DNA from: Nocardioides sp. NBC_00368
Lineage (GTDB): Bacteria; Actinomycetota; Actinomycetes; Propionibacteriales; Nocardioidaceae
DNA: 64,000 nucleotides
Direction: 5' to 3'
Assembly (NCBI RefSeq): GCF_036090055.1
Contig: NZ_CP107970.1
Location: forward strand, 4,342,501 to 4,406,500
Part shown: piece after piece, positions 34,538-41,736 of the stretch
Layout: each line of letters begins with the position of its first letter
Numbering within the stretch: the first letter of the stretch is position 1
Translations under genes and position numbers: made by a program
Notes under the pieces: model-generated
Database searches by the model: none
What the model saw: the letters and a program-made list of their open reading frames with translations, nothing else
Told to the model about the DNA's origin: nothing

Positions 34538-34546
34538 AGTTCGTGT

Positions 34547-35281
34547 GTGAGCGAGGAGCGTGAGGGCGTGGAGGGTCTCGGGAAGATCGATCCCCGAGCG
34601 GAGAAGGTCTTTCCGGCTGATCGGCTGGAGCTTGCGGAGAGGTACGCGGCCTGGCTGGCGGACGCCGGGGTGGTGCGAGGCCTGATCGGGCCACGCGAGG
34701 TTCCGCGGCTGTGGGACCGGCACATCCTCAACTGCGCGGTGCTCGGCGAGGTGATCCCGGAAGGGGTGGCAATCGCGGACATCGGGTCCGGCGCGGGGCT
34801 CCCGGGACTGGTCCTCGCGATCGCCCGCCCGGATCTGCAGATCACGCTGATCGAGCCGCTGCTGCGGCGTACGACCTTTCTCGAGGAGGTAGCCGAGGAT
34901 CTCGGGCTCGAGAACGTGACGGTGCTGCGGGGGAGGGCGGATGCCTTCCACGGTGAGCTCGGCTTCGACGTGGTGACCTCGCGCGCGGTCGCCGGCCTGG
35001 GGAAGCTGCTCGACTGGTCGATGCCGTTGGTGGTTCCCAGCGGAGCGCTCGTCGCGATGAAGGGGTCGAGCATCGAGGCGGAGATCGCAGAGGCCGACTC
35101 GGAGCTGAAGAAGTGGGGATGCGCTCCGCCGACGGTCTCGGAGCTCGGTGTAGGCGTTTTGGAGACGACAACTGTCGCGGTTCGGGTGGTTTGGTCGGAT
35201 CCCGCACGGGTAGATTGGCCGCCGGTCCCGAAGGGCGGCCAGAAGGGGTCCAAGGGTGGGTCCCGGAAGAAGCGCCGCTGA
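34547..35281 (+). CDS. rsmG: 16S rRNA (guanine527-N7)-methyltransferase RsmG/GidB
   Basis: A 244-residue SAM-dependent methyltransferase. Motifs: REVPRLWDRHILNCAVLGEV, the SAM loop IADIGSGAGLPGLVLAIARP, ITLIEPLLRRTTFLEEV and VVTSRAVAGLGKLLDW. The Lys/Gly-rich tail (KGGQKGSKGGSRKKRR) is usual in actinobacteria. GTG 34547; loss of this enzyme gives low-level streptomycin resistance in related bacteria. It precedes parA, conserved order. Confidence 0.96.
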   Translation: MSEEREGVEGLGKIDPRAEKVFPADRLELAERYAAWLADAGVVRGLIGPREVPRLWDRHILNCAVLGEVIPEGVAIADIGSGAGLPGLVLAIARPDLQITLIEPLLRRTTFLEEVAEDLGLENVTVLRGRADAFHGELGFDVVTSRAVAGLGKLLDWSMPLVVPSGALVAMKGSSIEAEIAEADSELKKWGCAPPTVSELGVGVLETTTVAVRVVWSDPARVDWPPVPKGGQKGSKGGSRKKRR

Positions 35282-35293
35282 CGCGCACAACGC

Positions 35294-35344
35294 GGTGGTC
35301 TCGACAGGCTCGACCACCGGGTGGTCTCGACAAGCTCGACCACC
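35294..35344. repeat. Two tandem VETT palindromes between rsmG and parA
   Basis: Full copies at 35294-35318 and 35320-35344 in the same orientation, ending 21 bp before parA. Confidence 0.9.
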
Positions 35345-35365
35345 GGCTATGGAGGGTTAGGAACT

Positions 35366-36361
35366 ATGCCGTACGACGACGAGAGCACACAGAACGCCGT
35401 TTCACGTGAAACCGACGAACCGGTGTCGATCAGGCTCCGTACGGCCGGTGACATCGCATCCTTCGAGAACGACTTCGCCACCGAGGCGACGCCGCTGGCC
35501 GCGGCCGCCGAGCACACGCTGCTGGCGCGAGGTGCCGCGGGCAACCGGCCGCCGCTGCCGCGCCCGGCGAGCACGCGCGTGATCGTCTCCGCCAACCAGA
35601 AGGGTGGGGTCGGCAAGACCACCTCGACGGTGAACATCGCGGCGGCGCTGGCCCAGCTCGGGCAGAAGGTGCTGGTCATCGACCTCGACCCGCAGGGCAA
35701 CGCCTGCACCGCGTTCGACGTCGACCACTACCAGGGCACCCCGGGGACGTACGAGGTCCTGGTCGAGGGTGCGGCGATCGAGGACGTCGTCGTGCCGGTG
35801 CCGAAGCTGGACGGGCTCGAGCTCGTGCCGGCGACCATCGACCTGGCCGGCGCCGAGGTCGAGCTCGTCGAGGAGGAAGGGCGAGAGCAGCGTCTGAAGA
35901 CGGCGCTGGCGAAGTCTCCTCGCGTCGGCGACGCGGAGGACCGCTGGGACTACGTGCTCATCGACTGCCCGCCGTCGCTGGGCCTGCTGACGGTCAACGC
36001 GCTCGTCGCGAGCACCGAGGTGATGATTCCGATCCAGGCGGAGTACTACGCGCTCGAGGGTCTCGGCCAGCTCCTCAAGACGGTCGAGATGGTGCGCGCC
36101 GCGCTGAACCCGTCGTTGAAGGTCTCCTCGATGCTGATCACGATGTACGACGCCCGCACCCGCCTCGCCTCGCAGGTCGCAGAGGAGGTGCGCGAGCACT
36201 TCGGTGACACCGTCATGCGCACGTTCATCCCCCGCGCCGTGCGCGTGTCCGAGGCGCCCTCGTTCGGGCAGACGGTGATGACGTACGACCCGGGTTCACC
36301 GGGCGCCCTGAGCTATCTCGAGGCGGCCAAGGAGCTCGCCAAACAGGGCGAGCAAGGATGA
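35366..36361 (+). CDS. parA: Chromosome partitioning ATPase ParA
   Basis: A 331-residue Walker-type ATPase that moves ParB-parS complexes. After an N-terminal extension of about 70 residues comes the deviant Walker A NQKGGVGKTTSTVNIAAAL, then VIDLDPQGNACT, Walker B-like YVLIDCPPSLGLLT and PRAVRVSEAPSFGQ. ATG 35366 (MPYDDEST) has an AGGA upstream; the frame extends into the VETT repeats. A perfect parS (35399-35412) lies in its 5' coding end, encoding VSRET. Confidence 0.97.
   Translation: MPYDDESTQNAVSRETDEPVSIRLRTAGDIASFENDFATEATPLAAAAEHTLLARGAAGNRPPLPRPASTRVIVSANQKGGVGKTTSTVNIAAALAQLGQKVLVIDLDPQGNACTAFDVDHYQGTPGTYEVLVEGAAIEDVVVPVPKLDGLELVPATIDLAGAEVELVEEEGREQRLKTALAKSPRVGDAEDRWDYVLIDCPPSLGLLTVNALVASTEVMIPIQAEYYALEGLGQLLKTVEMVRAALNPSLKVSSMLITMYDARTRLASQVAEEVREHFGDTVMRTFIPRAVRVSEAPSFGQTVMTYDPGSPGALSYLEAAKELAKQGEQG
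35399..35412. promoter_or_regulatory. parS: parS centromere site inside parA
   Basis: Perfect GTTTCACGTGAAAC within codons 12-16 of parA. Confidence 0.9.
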
Positions 36362-36672
36362 TCGAGCTTGTCGACATGACCCGCAACGCAGGCGCAAAAC
36401 CGGTGGTCGAGCCTGTCGAGACCACCCGCGAAGCTGGTGGAACACCGGTGGTCGAGCCTGTCGAGACCACCAGCAAAGCTGGCGGAACACCGGTGGTCGA
36501 GCCTGTCGAGACCACCAGCGAAGCAGGTGGAACACCGGTGGTCGAGCCTGTCGAGACCACCCGCGAAGCTGGCGGAACACCGGTGGTCGAGCTTGTCGAG
36601 ACCACCCGCGAAGCTGGTGGAACGCTGGTGGTCGAGCTTGTCGAGACCACCAGCGAAGCAGCAAGAAACTGA
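36358..36672 (+). CDS. Possible repeat-encoded ORF between parA and parB
   Basis: An ATG overlaps the parA stop (ATGA) and opens a 104-residue frame ending 18 bp before parB. It consists almost entirely of a 15-residue repeat, PVVEPVETTREAGGT, about six times, with variants SKAGG, SEAGG and VVELVETT. The frame survives because the DNA period is 45 bp. No known domain; it may be a by-product of VETT palindrome expansion rather than a real gene, but it is positioned to be translated by coupling to parA. Confidence 0.35.
   Translation: MIELVDMTRNAGAKPVVEPVETTREAGGTPVVEPVETTSKAGGTPVVEPVETTSEAGGTPVVEPVETTREAGGTPVVELVETTREAGGTLVVELVETTSEAARN
36402..36651. repeat. 45-bp tandem array of VETT palindromes
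   Basis: Six copies start at 36402, 36447, 36492, 36537, 36582 and 36627, an exact 45-bp period: a 25-bp palindrome plus a 20-bp linker such as CGCGAAGCTGGTGGAACACC. A degenerate copy lies at the very start (ATCGAGCTTGTCGACATGAC). Confidence 0.95.
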
Positions 36673-36690
36673 CATGGGGGACACCGAAAT

Positions 36691-37731
36691 ATGAGCAAGC
36701 AGCCGCCGAAGCGTGGTCTCGGACGAGGTCTGGGCTCGCTGATCCCGACCGCTCCCGCCACGAGCGGAAACGAGTCGACGGACAGCGCTTCTGTCCAGCC
36801 TGACGTCCGTCATTCGGACCTTTCCGCTGGAGCGACTTCTGGCCCATCCGTGGACCCTGGGTCCACCGACTCGGCGGAAGGCCGCCAGATCGAGAATTCG
36901 GATCTGGCGCCCGTCGACGGCGCATATTTCGCCGAACTGCCGGTCAAGCAGATCCACCCCAACCACGTGCAGCCTCGTCAGGTCTTCGACGAGGAGGCGA
37001 TGGCCGAACTGGTCCATTCGATCAGTGAGATCGGCCTTCTCCAGCCCATCGTCGTCCGGAAGGTGGCGGCCGACTCCTACGAGCTGGTCATGGGTGAGCG
37101 CCGTTGGCGCGCCACTCAGAAGGCCGGCCTCGATGTCATCCCGGCGATCGTCCGCGAGACCGATGACACCGACATGCTCCGCGACGCGCTCCTGGAGAAC
37201 CTCCACCGCTCGCAGCTGAACCCTCTCGAAGAGGCGGCCGCCTACCAGCAGCTGCTCAACGACTTCGCCTGTACGCACGACGAGCTCGCTCAGCGGATCG
37301 GCCGGTCGCGGCCGCAGATCTCCAACACCATCCGACTGTTGAAGCTGTCACCGTCGGTGCAGCGCCGGGTCGCCGCGGGAGTCCTCTCCGCCGGCCACGC
37401 CCGGGCGCTGCTCGCGGTCGATGGCGAGGCGCAGCAGGACAAGCTCGCCCAGAAGGTGGTGGCGGAGGGCATCTCCGTGCGTGGCCTCGAGGAGATCGTC
37501 GCTCTGGGCGACCCGGACGGCGACGCCTTCGCCACGCCACGCGTGCGGCGGGCCAAGCCGAGTGCGCCGGGGCTCAAGGAGATCTCCGACAGGCTCTCGG
37601 ACCGCTTCGACACCCGCGTCAAGGTCGATCTGGGGCGCTCCAAGGGAAAGATCACCGTCGAGTTCGCCACGCTGGACGACCTGCGACGGATCGTCGAGCT
37701 GATGTCTCCGCCGGCGGACGAATCCATTTAG
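36691..37731 (+). CDS. parB: Chromosome partitioning protein ParB
   Basis: A 346-residue CTPase/DNA-binding protein. N-terminal ParA-activating motif RGLGRGLGSLIP; CTP-binding boxes including QPRQVFDEEAM, QPIVVRK, GERRWRATQKAG and ENLHRSQLNPLEEA; the HTH region is HDELAQRIGRSRPQISNTIRLL; a C-terminal dimer domain closes the protein. It spreads from parS sites, several of which lie within 5 kb. Confidence 0.97.
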   Translation: MSKQPPKRGLGRGLGSLIPTAPATSGNESTDSASVQPDVRHSDLSAGATSGPSVDPGSTDSAEGRQIENSDLAPVDGAYFAELPVKQIHPNHVQPRQVFDEEAMAELVHSISEIGLLQPIVVRKVAADSYELVMGERRWRATQKAGLDVIPAIVRETDDTDMLRDALLENLHRSQLNPLEEAAAYQQLLNDFACTHDELAQRIGRSRPQISNTIRLLKLSPSVQRRVAAGVLSAGHARALLAVDGEAQQDKLAQKVVAEGISVRGLEEIVALGDPDGDAFATPRVRRAKPSAPGLKEISDRLSDRFDTRVKVDLGRSKGKITVEFATLDDLRRIVELMSPPADESI

Positions 37732-37739
37732 TCATCAAG

Positions 37740-37757
37740 CGACAAAGCGTTTTGTCG
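37740..37757 (+). terminator. Probable parB terminator
   Basis: Arms CGACAAA and TTTGTCG with a short loop, 9 bp after the parB stop. Confidence 0.55.
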
Positions 37758-37783
37758 ACAAATAACTAGAGGGATTTCGGCTC

Positions 37784-37893
37784 GGTCATCGAGCCTGTCG
37801 AGATGACCCCGGTGACGAGGCAGGGTGGTCTCGACAAGCTCGACCACCGGTCATCGAGTTCGACCGCCGGTCATCGAGCTTGTCGAGATGACG
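37784..37893. repeat. VETT palindromes of two arm types, three full and one truncated
   Basis: Copies at 37784-37808 and 37869-37893 have arms GGTCATCGAG with GAGATGAC(C/G); the copy at 37824-37848 has GGTGGTC/GACCACC arms; a truncated unit lies between. They fill the gap between convergent parB and the aminotransferase. Confidence 0.9.
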
Positions 37894-37912
37894 CCCGGAG
37901 GGGCGCGAGGAC

Positions 37913-39229
37913 CTACTGCGTGTTCGTCGAGGGGTGCTCGGCACCCCGGATGGGCAGACCCGGGATCGGACCGGTCGCTCCGAACGTCTCCAGGAGCTCC
38001 ATCTCGGCCTCGATGACGCCGGCCAGGCGGCGTACGCCTTCTCGGATCCGCTCCGGGGTGGGGTAGCAGTAGGAGATCCGCATCGAGGAGGCGCCGAAGC
38101 CGTCGGCGTAGAAGCCGGTGCCGGGGACGTACGCCACCCGCGCGGTGACCGCACGGGGGAGCATCGCCTTGCAGTCGATGCCAGCAGGAAGCGTCAGCCA
38201 GACGAAGAAGCCGCCGTCGGGCTTGGTCCAGGTGCAGGCCGCGGGCATGTAGTCCTCGAGCGCGTCGAGCATGGTGTCGCGGCGCTCGCGGTACATCTCC
38301 CGCATCTCCTTGATCTGGCCCTGCCAGTCATGGTTGGAGAGGTAGGCGGAGACGGCCATCTGGTTGAACGGCGGCGGACAGAGCGTCGCGGACTCCTGGG
38401 CGAGGACCAGCTTCTCGCGGATCGCGGAGGGAGCCAGCGCCCAGCCGACGCGCAGGCCGGGGGAGAACGTCTTGGAGAAGGAGCCGAGGTAGATGACCCC
38501 CGGGTCCTGGGCGCGCATGGCCGGGCGGGGCTCGTCGTCGAAGCCGAGGAGGCCGTAGGGGTTGTCCTCGAGCACCAGGATGTCGTGGCGCCGGCAGATC
38601 TCGAGGATCTCGGTGCGGCGCTCGGGCGTCATGGTGACGCCGGTCGGATTCTGGAAGTTCGGGATCGTGTAGAGGAACTTCACCTTGCGGCCCGAGGCCT
38701 TGGTGGAGACGATCGCCTGCTCCAGCGCGCTCGGGATGAGGCCGCTGGCGTCGACCTCGGCATGCACCACGTCGCACTGATAGCCCTTGAAGACACCGAG
38801 GGCGCCGACGTACGACGGGGCCTCACAGATCACGACGTCGCCGGGGTCGCAGAAGACGCGGGTGACCAGGTCGACAGCCTGCTGGGAGCCGACGGTGACG
38901 ACGACGTCGTCGGGGTGGGCCTCGATGCCCTCCAGGCGCATGACCTCGCAGATCTGCTCGCGCAGGACGGGATCGCCCTGGCCGCCGCCGTACTGCAGCG
39001 CGGTCGGGCCCTGGCTCAGGATGAGGTCCTGGATCGAGTCGCCGACCACGTCCAGCGGGAGGCTGGAGATGTTGGGCATGCCGCCGGCCAGCGAGACGAC
39101 CTCCGGGCGCGCTGCGACTGCGAAGAGAGCTCGCACCTCCGAGACCGTCATGCCTGCCGTGCGGGCGGCGTAGCGGTCGGCGTAGGGGTCGAGGCGGGAT
39201 GATGTTGCGCGCTGGGGAAGATCAGTCAT
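37913..39229 (-). CDS. PLP-dependent aminotransferase, class I/II (LysN/2-aminoadipate type)
   Basis: A 438-residue fold-type I enzyme. The PLP lysine is in YLGSFSKTFSPGLRVGW; other landmarks are VSLAGGMPNISSLP, ALQYGGGQGDPVLREQI, TVGSQQAVDLVTRVF, IPNFQNPTGVTM and EDNPYGLLGFD. The SLAGGxP start and overall layout match the MocR-like/LysN group that transaminates amino acids such as 2-aminoadipate or aromatic amino acids. No N-terminal HTH is present. It lies between parB and trxA, in the place of cwlM in mycobacteria. Substrate not decided. Confidence 0.9.
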   Translation of the reverse strand: MTDLPQRATSSRLDPYADRYAARTAGMTVSEVRALFAVAARPEVVSLAGGMPNISSLPLDVVGDSIQDLILSQGPTALQYGGGQGDPVLREQICEVMRLEGIEAHPDDVVVTVGSQQAVDLVTRVFCDPGDVVICEAPSYVGALGVFKGYQCDVVHAEVDASGLIPSALEQAIVSTKASGRKVKFLYTIPNFQNPTGVTMTPERRTEILEICRRHDILVLEDNPYGLLGFDDEPRPAMRAQDPGVIYLGSFSKTFSPGLRVGWALAPSAIREKLVLAQESATLCPPPFNQMAVSAYLSNHDWQGQIKEMREMYRERRDTMLDALEDYMPAACTWTKPDGGFFVWLTLPAGIDCKAMLPRAVTARVAYVPGTGFYADGFGASSMRISYCYPTPERIREGVRRLAGVIEAEMELLETFGATGPIPGLPIRGAEHPSTNTQ

Positions 39230-39296
39230 GGTGTCACCATCATGAAGGATCGCATACGCTGGTGACAGACCCTTAACCGATGATCAAGGGTGAGAC

Positions 39297-39953
39297 ATGG
39301 CACGCAGGATCCTTCCGCTGACGCTGGACCTCTTCGCCGAGGTCCCGGCGCCGTGCCGCGCCTGTCTGTTCTGGGAACGCGACCCTGTCGGCCATCGCCG
39401 CGTCGACGCCTCGCAGACGATCGCGCTCAAGGAGGCGTGGATCTCCGAGGTGCTCCGCGAGTGGGGATCGTGCGGGCGGGTGGCCGTGGTGGACGGTACG
39501 CCAGTGGGCTTCGTGCTCTACGCGCCGCCGGTCTTCGTCCCGCGGGTGGCCTCGTTCCCGTCCGGACCGGTCTCCGCCGATGCGGTCCTGATGACCACCG
39601 TGTGGATCGACCCGCGTCGTGCGGGCGGTGGGATCGGTCGCATGCTGGTCCAGGGAATGGCTCGTGACCTGGTGCAACGCGGCGAGTTCCGGGCCATCGA
39701 GGCCTTCGGCGACGTGGGGCCGCTGAGCGGCATCCACGGACGCCGCTGCGCCGCTCCGGCCGACTTCCTCGGGCGCGTGGGCTTCAAGACCTATCGGGAA
39801 CATCCGACCGTGCCGCGGATGCGGATGGATCTGAAGCAGACGGTCACCTGGATCGACGACTTCGAGTCGGCCTGGGAGCGGTTGCGGGAGGTCGTACGTC
39901 CCCGCAGTCATCCGTCGCCCGCCTCCACCGAGCTGCATCGCGACAGCGAGTGA
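39297..39953 (+). CDS. GNAT family N-acetyltransferase
   Basis: A 218-residue protein with GNAT core features: VAVVDGTPVGFVLYAPP, MTTVWIDPRRAGGGIGRMLV (acetyl-CoA loop R-x-x-G-x-G/A) and a C-terminal DFLGRVGFKTYREHP. The N-terminal segment PCRACLFWERDP with two cysteines is a mark of a conserved actinobacterial subgroup found near parB and trx. The substrate is unknown. Divergent from the aminotransferase with a 67-bp gap. Confidence 0.88.
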   Translation: MARRILPLTLDLFAEVPAPCRACLFWERDPVGHRRVDASQTIALKEAWISEVLREWGSCGRVAVVDGTPVGFVLYAPPVFVPRVASFPSGPVSADAVLMTTVWIDPRRAGGGIGRMLVQGMARDLVQRGEFRAIEAFGDVGPLSGIHGRRCAAPADFLGRVGFKTYREHPTVPRMRMDLKQTVTWIDDFESAWERLREVVRPRSHPSPASTELHRDSE

Positions 39954-39955
39954 AT

Positions 39956-39969
39956 GTTTCCCGTGAAAC
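39956..39969. promoter_or_regulatory. parS-like site (one mismatch)
   Basis: GTTTCCCGTGAAAC directly after the GNAT stop; the same mismatch as the site at 24231. Confidence 0.55.
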
Positions 39970-40038
39970 GGTGGTCGAGCCGGTGGTCGAGCCTGTCGAG
40001 ACCACCAACCTCCGGTGGTCGAGCCTGTCGAGACCACT
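39970..40038. repeat. VETT palindromes, two full and one half copy
   Basis: A half unit at 39970, full copies at 39982-40006 and 40014-40038, all in one orientation. They abut the parS-like site. Confidence 0.9.
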
Positions 40039-40061
40039 GACACCGACCCCGAAATGACGCC

Positions 40062-40090
40062 GGCCCGCCCCTGTGACAGAGGACGGGCCA
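40062..40090. terminator. trxA terminator
   Basis: Imperfect arms GGCCCGCCCCTGT and ACAGAGGACGGGCC (one bulge), 18 bp beyond the trxA stop. Confidence 0.6.
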
Positions 40091-40108
40091 GCCGGGTGAC
40101 AGCTGATG

Positions 40109-40438
40109 TCAGCCGATGAACTCCTGCAGCTCCTTGAGGAGCGCGGCCTTCGGCTTGGCGCCGACGATGGACTTCACGACCTCGCCGTTCTGGTACACGT
40201 TGATGGTCGGGATGCCGGTGACGCGGTAGGTGGAGGGGGTGACCGGGTTCTCGTCGACGTTCATCTTGGTGAAGGTGACCTTGTCACCGTGCTCACCGGC
40301 CAGCTCCTCGAGGATCGGGGAGACCTGGCGGCACGGGCCGCACCACTCGGCCCAGAAGTCGACCAGTACGGGCTTGTCGGACTTCAGAACGGTCGAGTCG
40401 AACTCGGCGTCGGTCACGGCGGTCATGTTGTCAGCCAC
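40109..40438 (-). CDS. trxA: Thioredoxin
   Basis: A 109-residue thioredoxin with active site WAEWCGPCRQ, the buried Asp in PVLVDFWAEW and the cis-proline region RVTGIPTINVYQNGE. It reduces disulfides in cytosolic proteins using electrons from TrxB, encoded 118 bp upstream on the same strand. Confidence 0.98.
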   Translation of the reverse strand: MADNMTAVTDAEFDSTVLKSDKPVLVDFWAEWCGPCRQVSPILEELAGEHGDKVTFTKMNVDENPVTPSTYRVTGIPTINVYQNGEVVKSIVGAKPKAALLKELQEFIG

Positions 40439-40518
40439 GATGGGTTCCTTCTTGGTAGGGACGGGTTTGGAGGTCTGTGGTCAGAACGCTGGGCTTGTGT
40501 CGCACATTCCCAGCGCAC

Positions 40519-40543
40519 GGTGGTCGAGCTTGTCGAGACCACC
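40519..40543. repeat. VETT palindrome between trxB and trxA
   Basis: Single full copy within the 118-bp trxB-trxA gap; it could influence relative expression of the two genes. Confidence 0.9.
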
Positions 40544-40556
40544 GTAGAGGCCCTGG

Positions 40557-41531
40557 TCAGGCCGAGACGGCAGCCGCCTCGGCGTGGGCCTGGTGGGCGA
40601 GGAACTTCTCCGCGTCGAGCGCGGCCTGGCAGCCGGTGCCGGCAGCGGTGATCGCCTGGCGGTAGACGTGGTCGACGAGGTCACCGGCGGCGAAGACGCC
40701 CTCGATGTTGGTGGCGGTGGAGCCCTCCTTGGTCAGGACGTAGCCGTCGTCGTCGAGGTCGACCTGGCCCACCAGCAGCTCGGACCGCGGGATGTGGCCG
40801 ATGGCGATGAACAGGCCGGCGCACTCGAGGTCGCGCAGCTCGCCGGTCTTGGTGTCCTTGACGGTGATGCTCTCCACGGAGAGCTCGCCGTTGATCGACT
40901 CGACCACGGAGTTCCAGGCGATCTCGAGCTTCGGGTCGGCGAAGGCGCGCTCCTGCATGATCTTGGAGGCGCGGAGCTCGTCGCGGCGTACGAGCAGGGT
41001 GACCGAGGAGCCGAAACGGGTCAGGAACAGGGCCTCCTCCAGCGCGGAGTCACCGCCGCCGACGACCACGATGGGCTTCTGGCGGAAGAAGAATCCGTCA
41101 CAGGTGGCACACCAGGAGACGCCCTTTCCGGAGAGCTCGTCCTCACGGGGCAGACCGAGCTTCTTGTACCCCGAGCCGGTGGCGAGGATGACGGACTTCG
41201 CGTAGTGGGTGTCGGTCGCGGTCTTGATGACCTTCACCGGTCCGGTGAGGTCCATCTCGACCACGTCGTCGGGCTCGAGCTCGGCACCGAAGCGCTCGGC
41301 CTGGGCACGCATGTTGTCCATCAGCTCCGGGCCCATGATGCCGTCACGGAAACCGGGGAAGTTCTCGACCTCGGTCGTGTTCATCAGGGCACCGCCGGCG
41401 GTCACCGACCCCTCGAAGACGAGCGGCTGCAGTCCGGCGCGGGCGCTGTAGACCGCTGCGGTGTAGCCCGACGGGCCGGAACCCACCACGATCACGTTGC
41501 GGGGGTCGGTCGGGGACGACGGGGTCGGCAT
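40557..41531 (-). CDS. trxB: Thioredoxin reductase (NADPH)
   Basis: A 324-residue flavoenzyme. FAD motif VVGSGPSGYTAAVYSARAGL, redox-active CATC in WCATCDGFFF, NADPH motif VVGGGDSALEEALFLT, and the C-terminal IEGVFAAGDLVD. ATG 41531 is chosen with GAGGAG upstream; the frame extends to 41588. The mycobacterial sigM neighbour is not seen upstream. Confidence 0.98.
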   Translation of the reverse strand: MPTPSSPTDPRNVIVVGSGPSGYTAAVYSARAGLQPLVFEGSVTAGGALMNTTEVENFPGFRDGIMGPELMDNMRAQAERFGAELEPDDVVEMDLTGPVKVIKTATDTHYAKSVILATGSGYKKLGLPREDELSGKGVSWCATCDGFFFRQKPIVVVGGGDSALEEALFLTRFGSSVTLLVRRDELRASKIMQERAFADPKLEIAWNSVVESINGELSVESITVKDTKTGELRDLECAGLFIAIGHIPRSELLVGQVDLDDDGYVLTKEGSTATNIEGVFAAGDLVDHVYRQAITAAGTGCQAALDAEKFLAHQAHAEAAAVSA

Positions 41532-41736
41532 CAATGGCTCCTCAGGTGTGGCTGGCGAACTGCACAACAGATCGTAGGCGACGAACATTCCATGGCCCCG
41601 AACGCCGAGACGTCACGCCTGCAGGCCGAGACGTCTCGTACGTCGCGCGAGGCGTCGCGTACATCGTTCGACACGGCATCGGGGTGACACCTCGAGCGAC
41701 CGGAGTGACTTCTCGGCCGACGTGGGCGACGTCTCG

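Noticed and set aside
33572..35317. Long minus-strand open frame across rsmG and the repeat blocks
   Set aside because: It is antisense to rsmG and the GIY-YIG region and its protein is mostly repeat translation; the real genes have clear family motifs.
33553..36651. CRISPR array
   Set aside because: The repeats are palindromic with nearly identical linkers rather than unique spacers, and no cas genes are present.
41590..41736. Small gene between trxB and the pseudokinase gene (repeated GACGTC-like words)
   Set aside because: Frames have no ribosome site and translate to low-complexity RDVRD-type sequence; the words are too loose to call a regulatory array.
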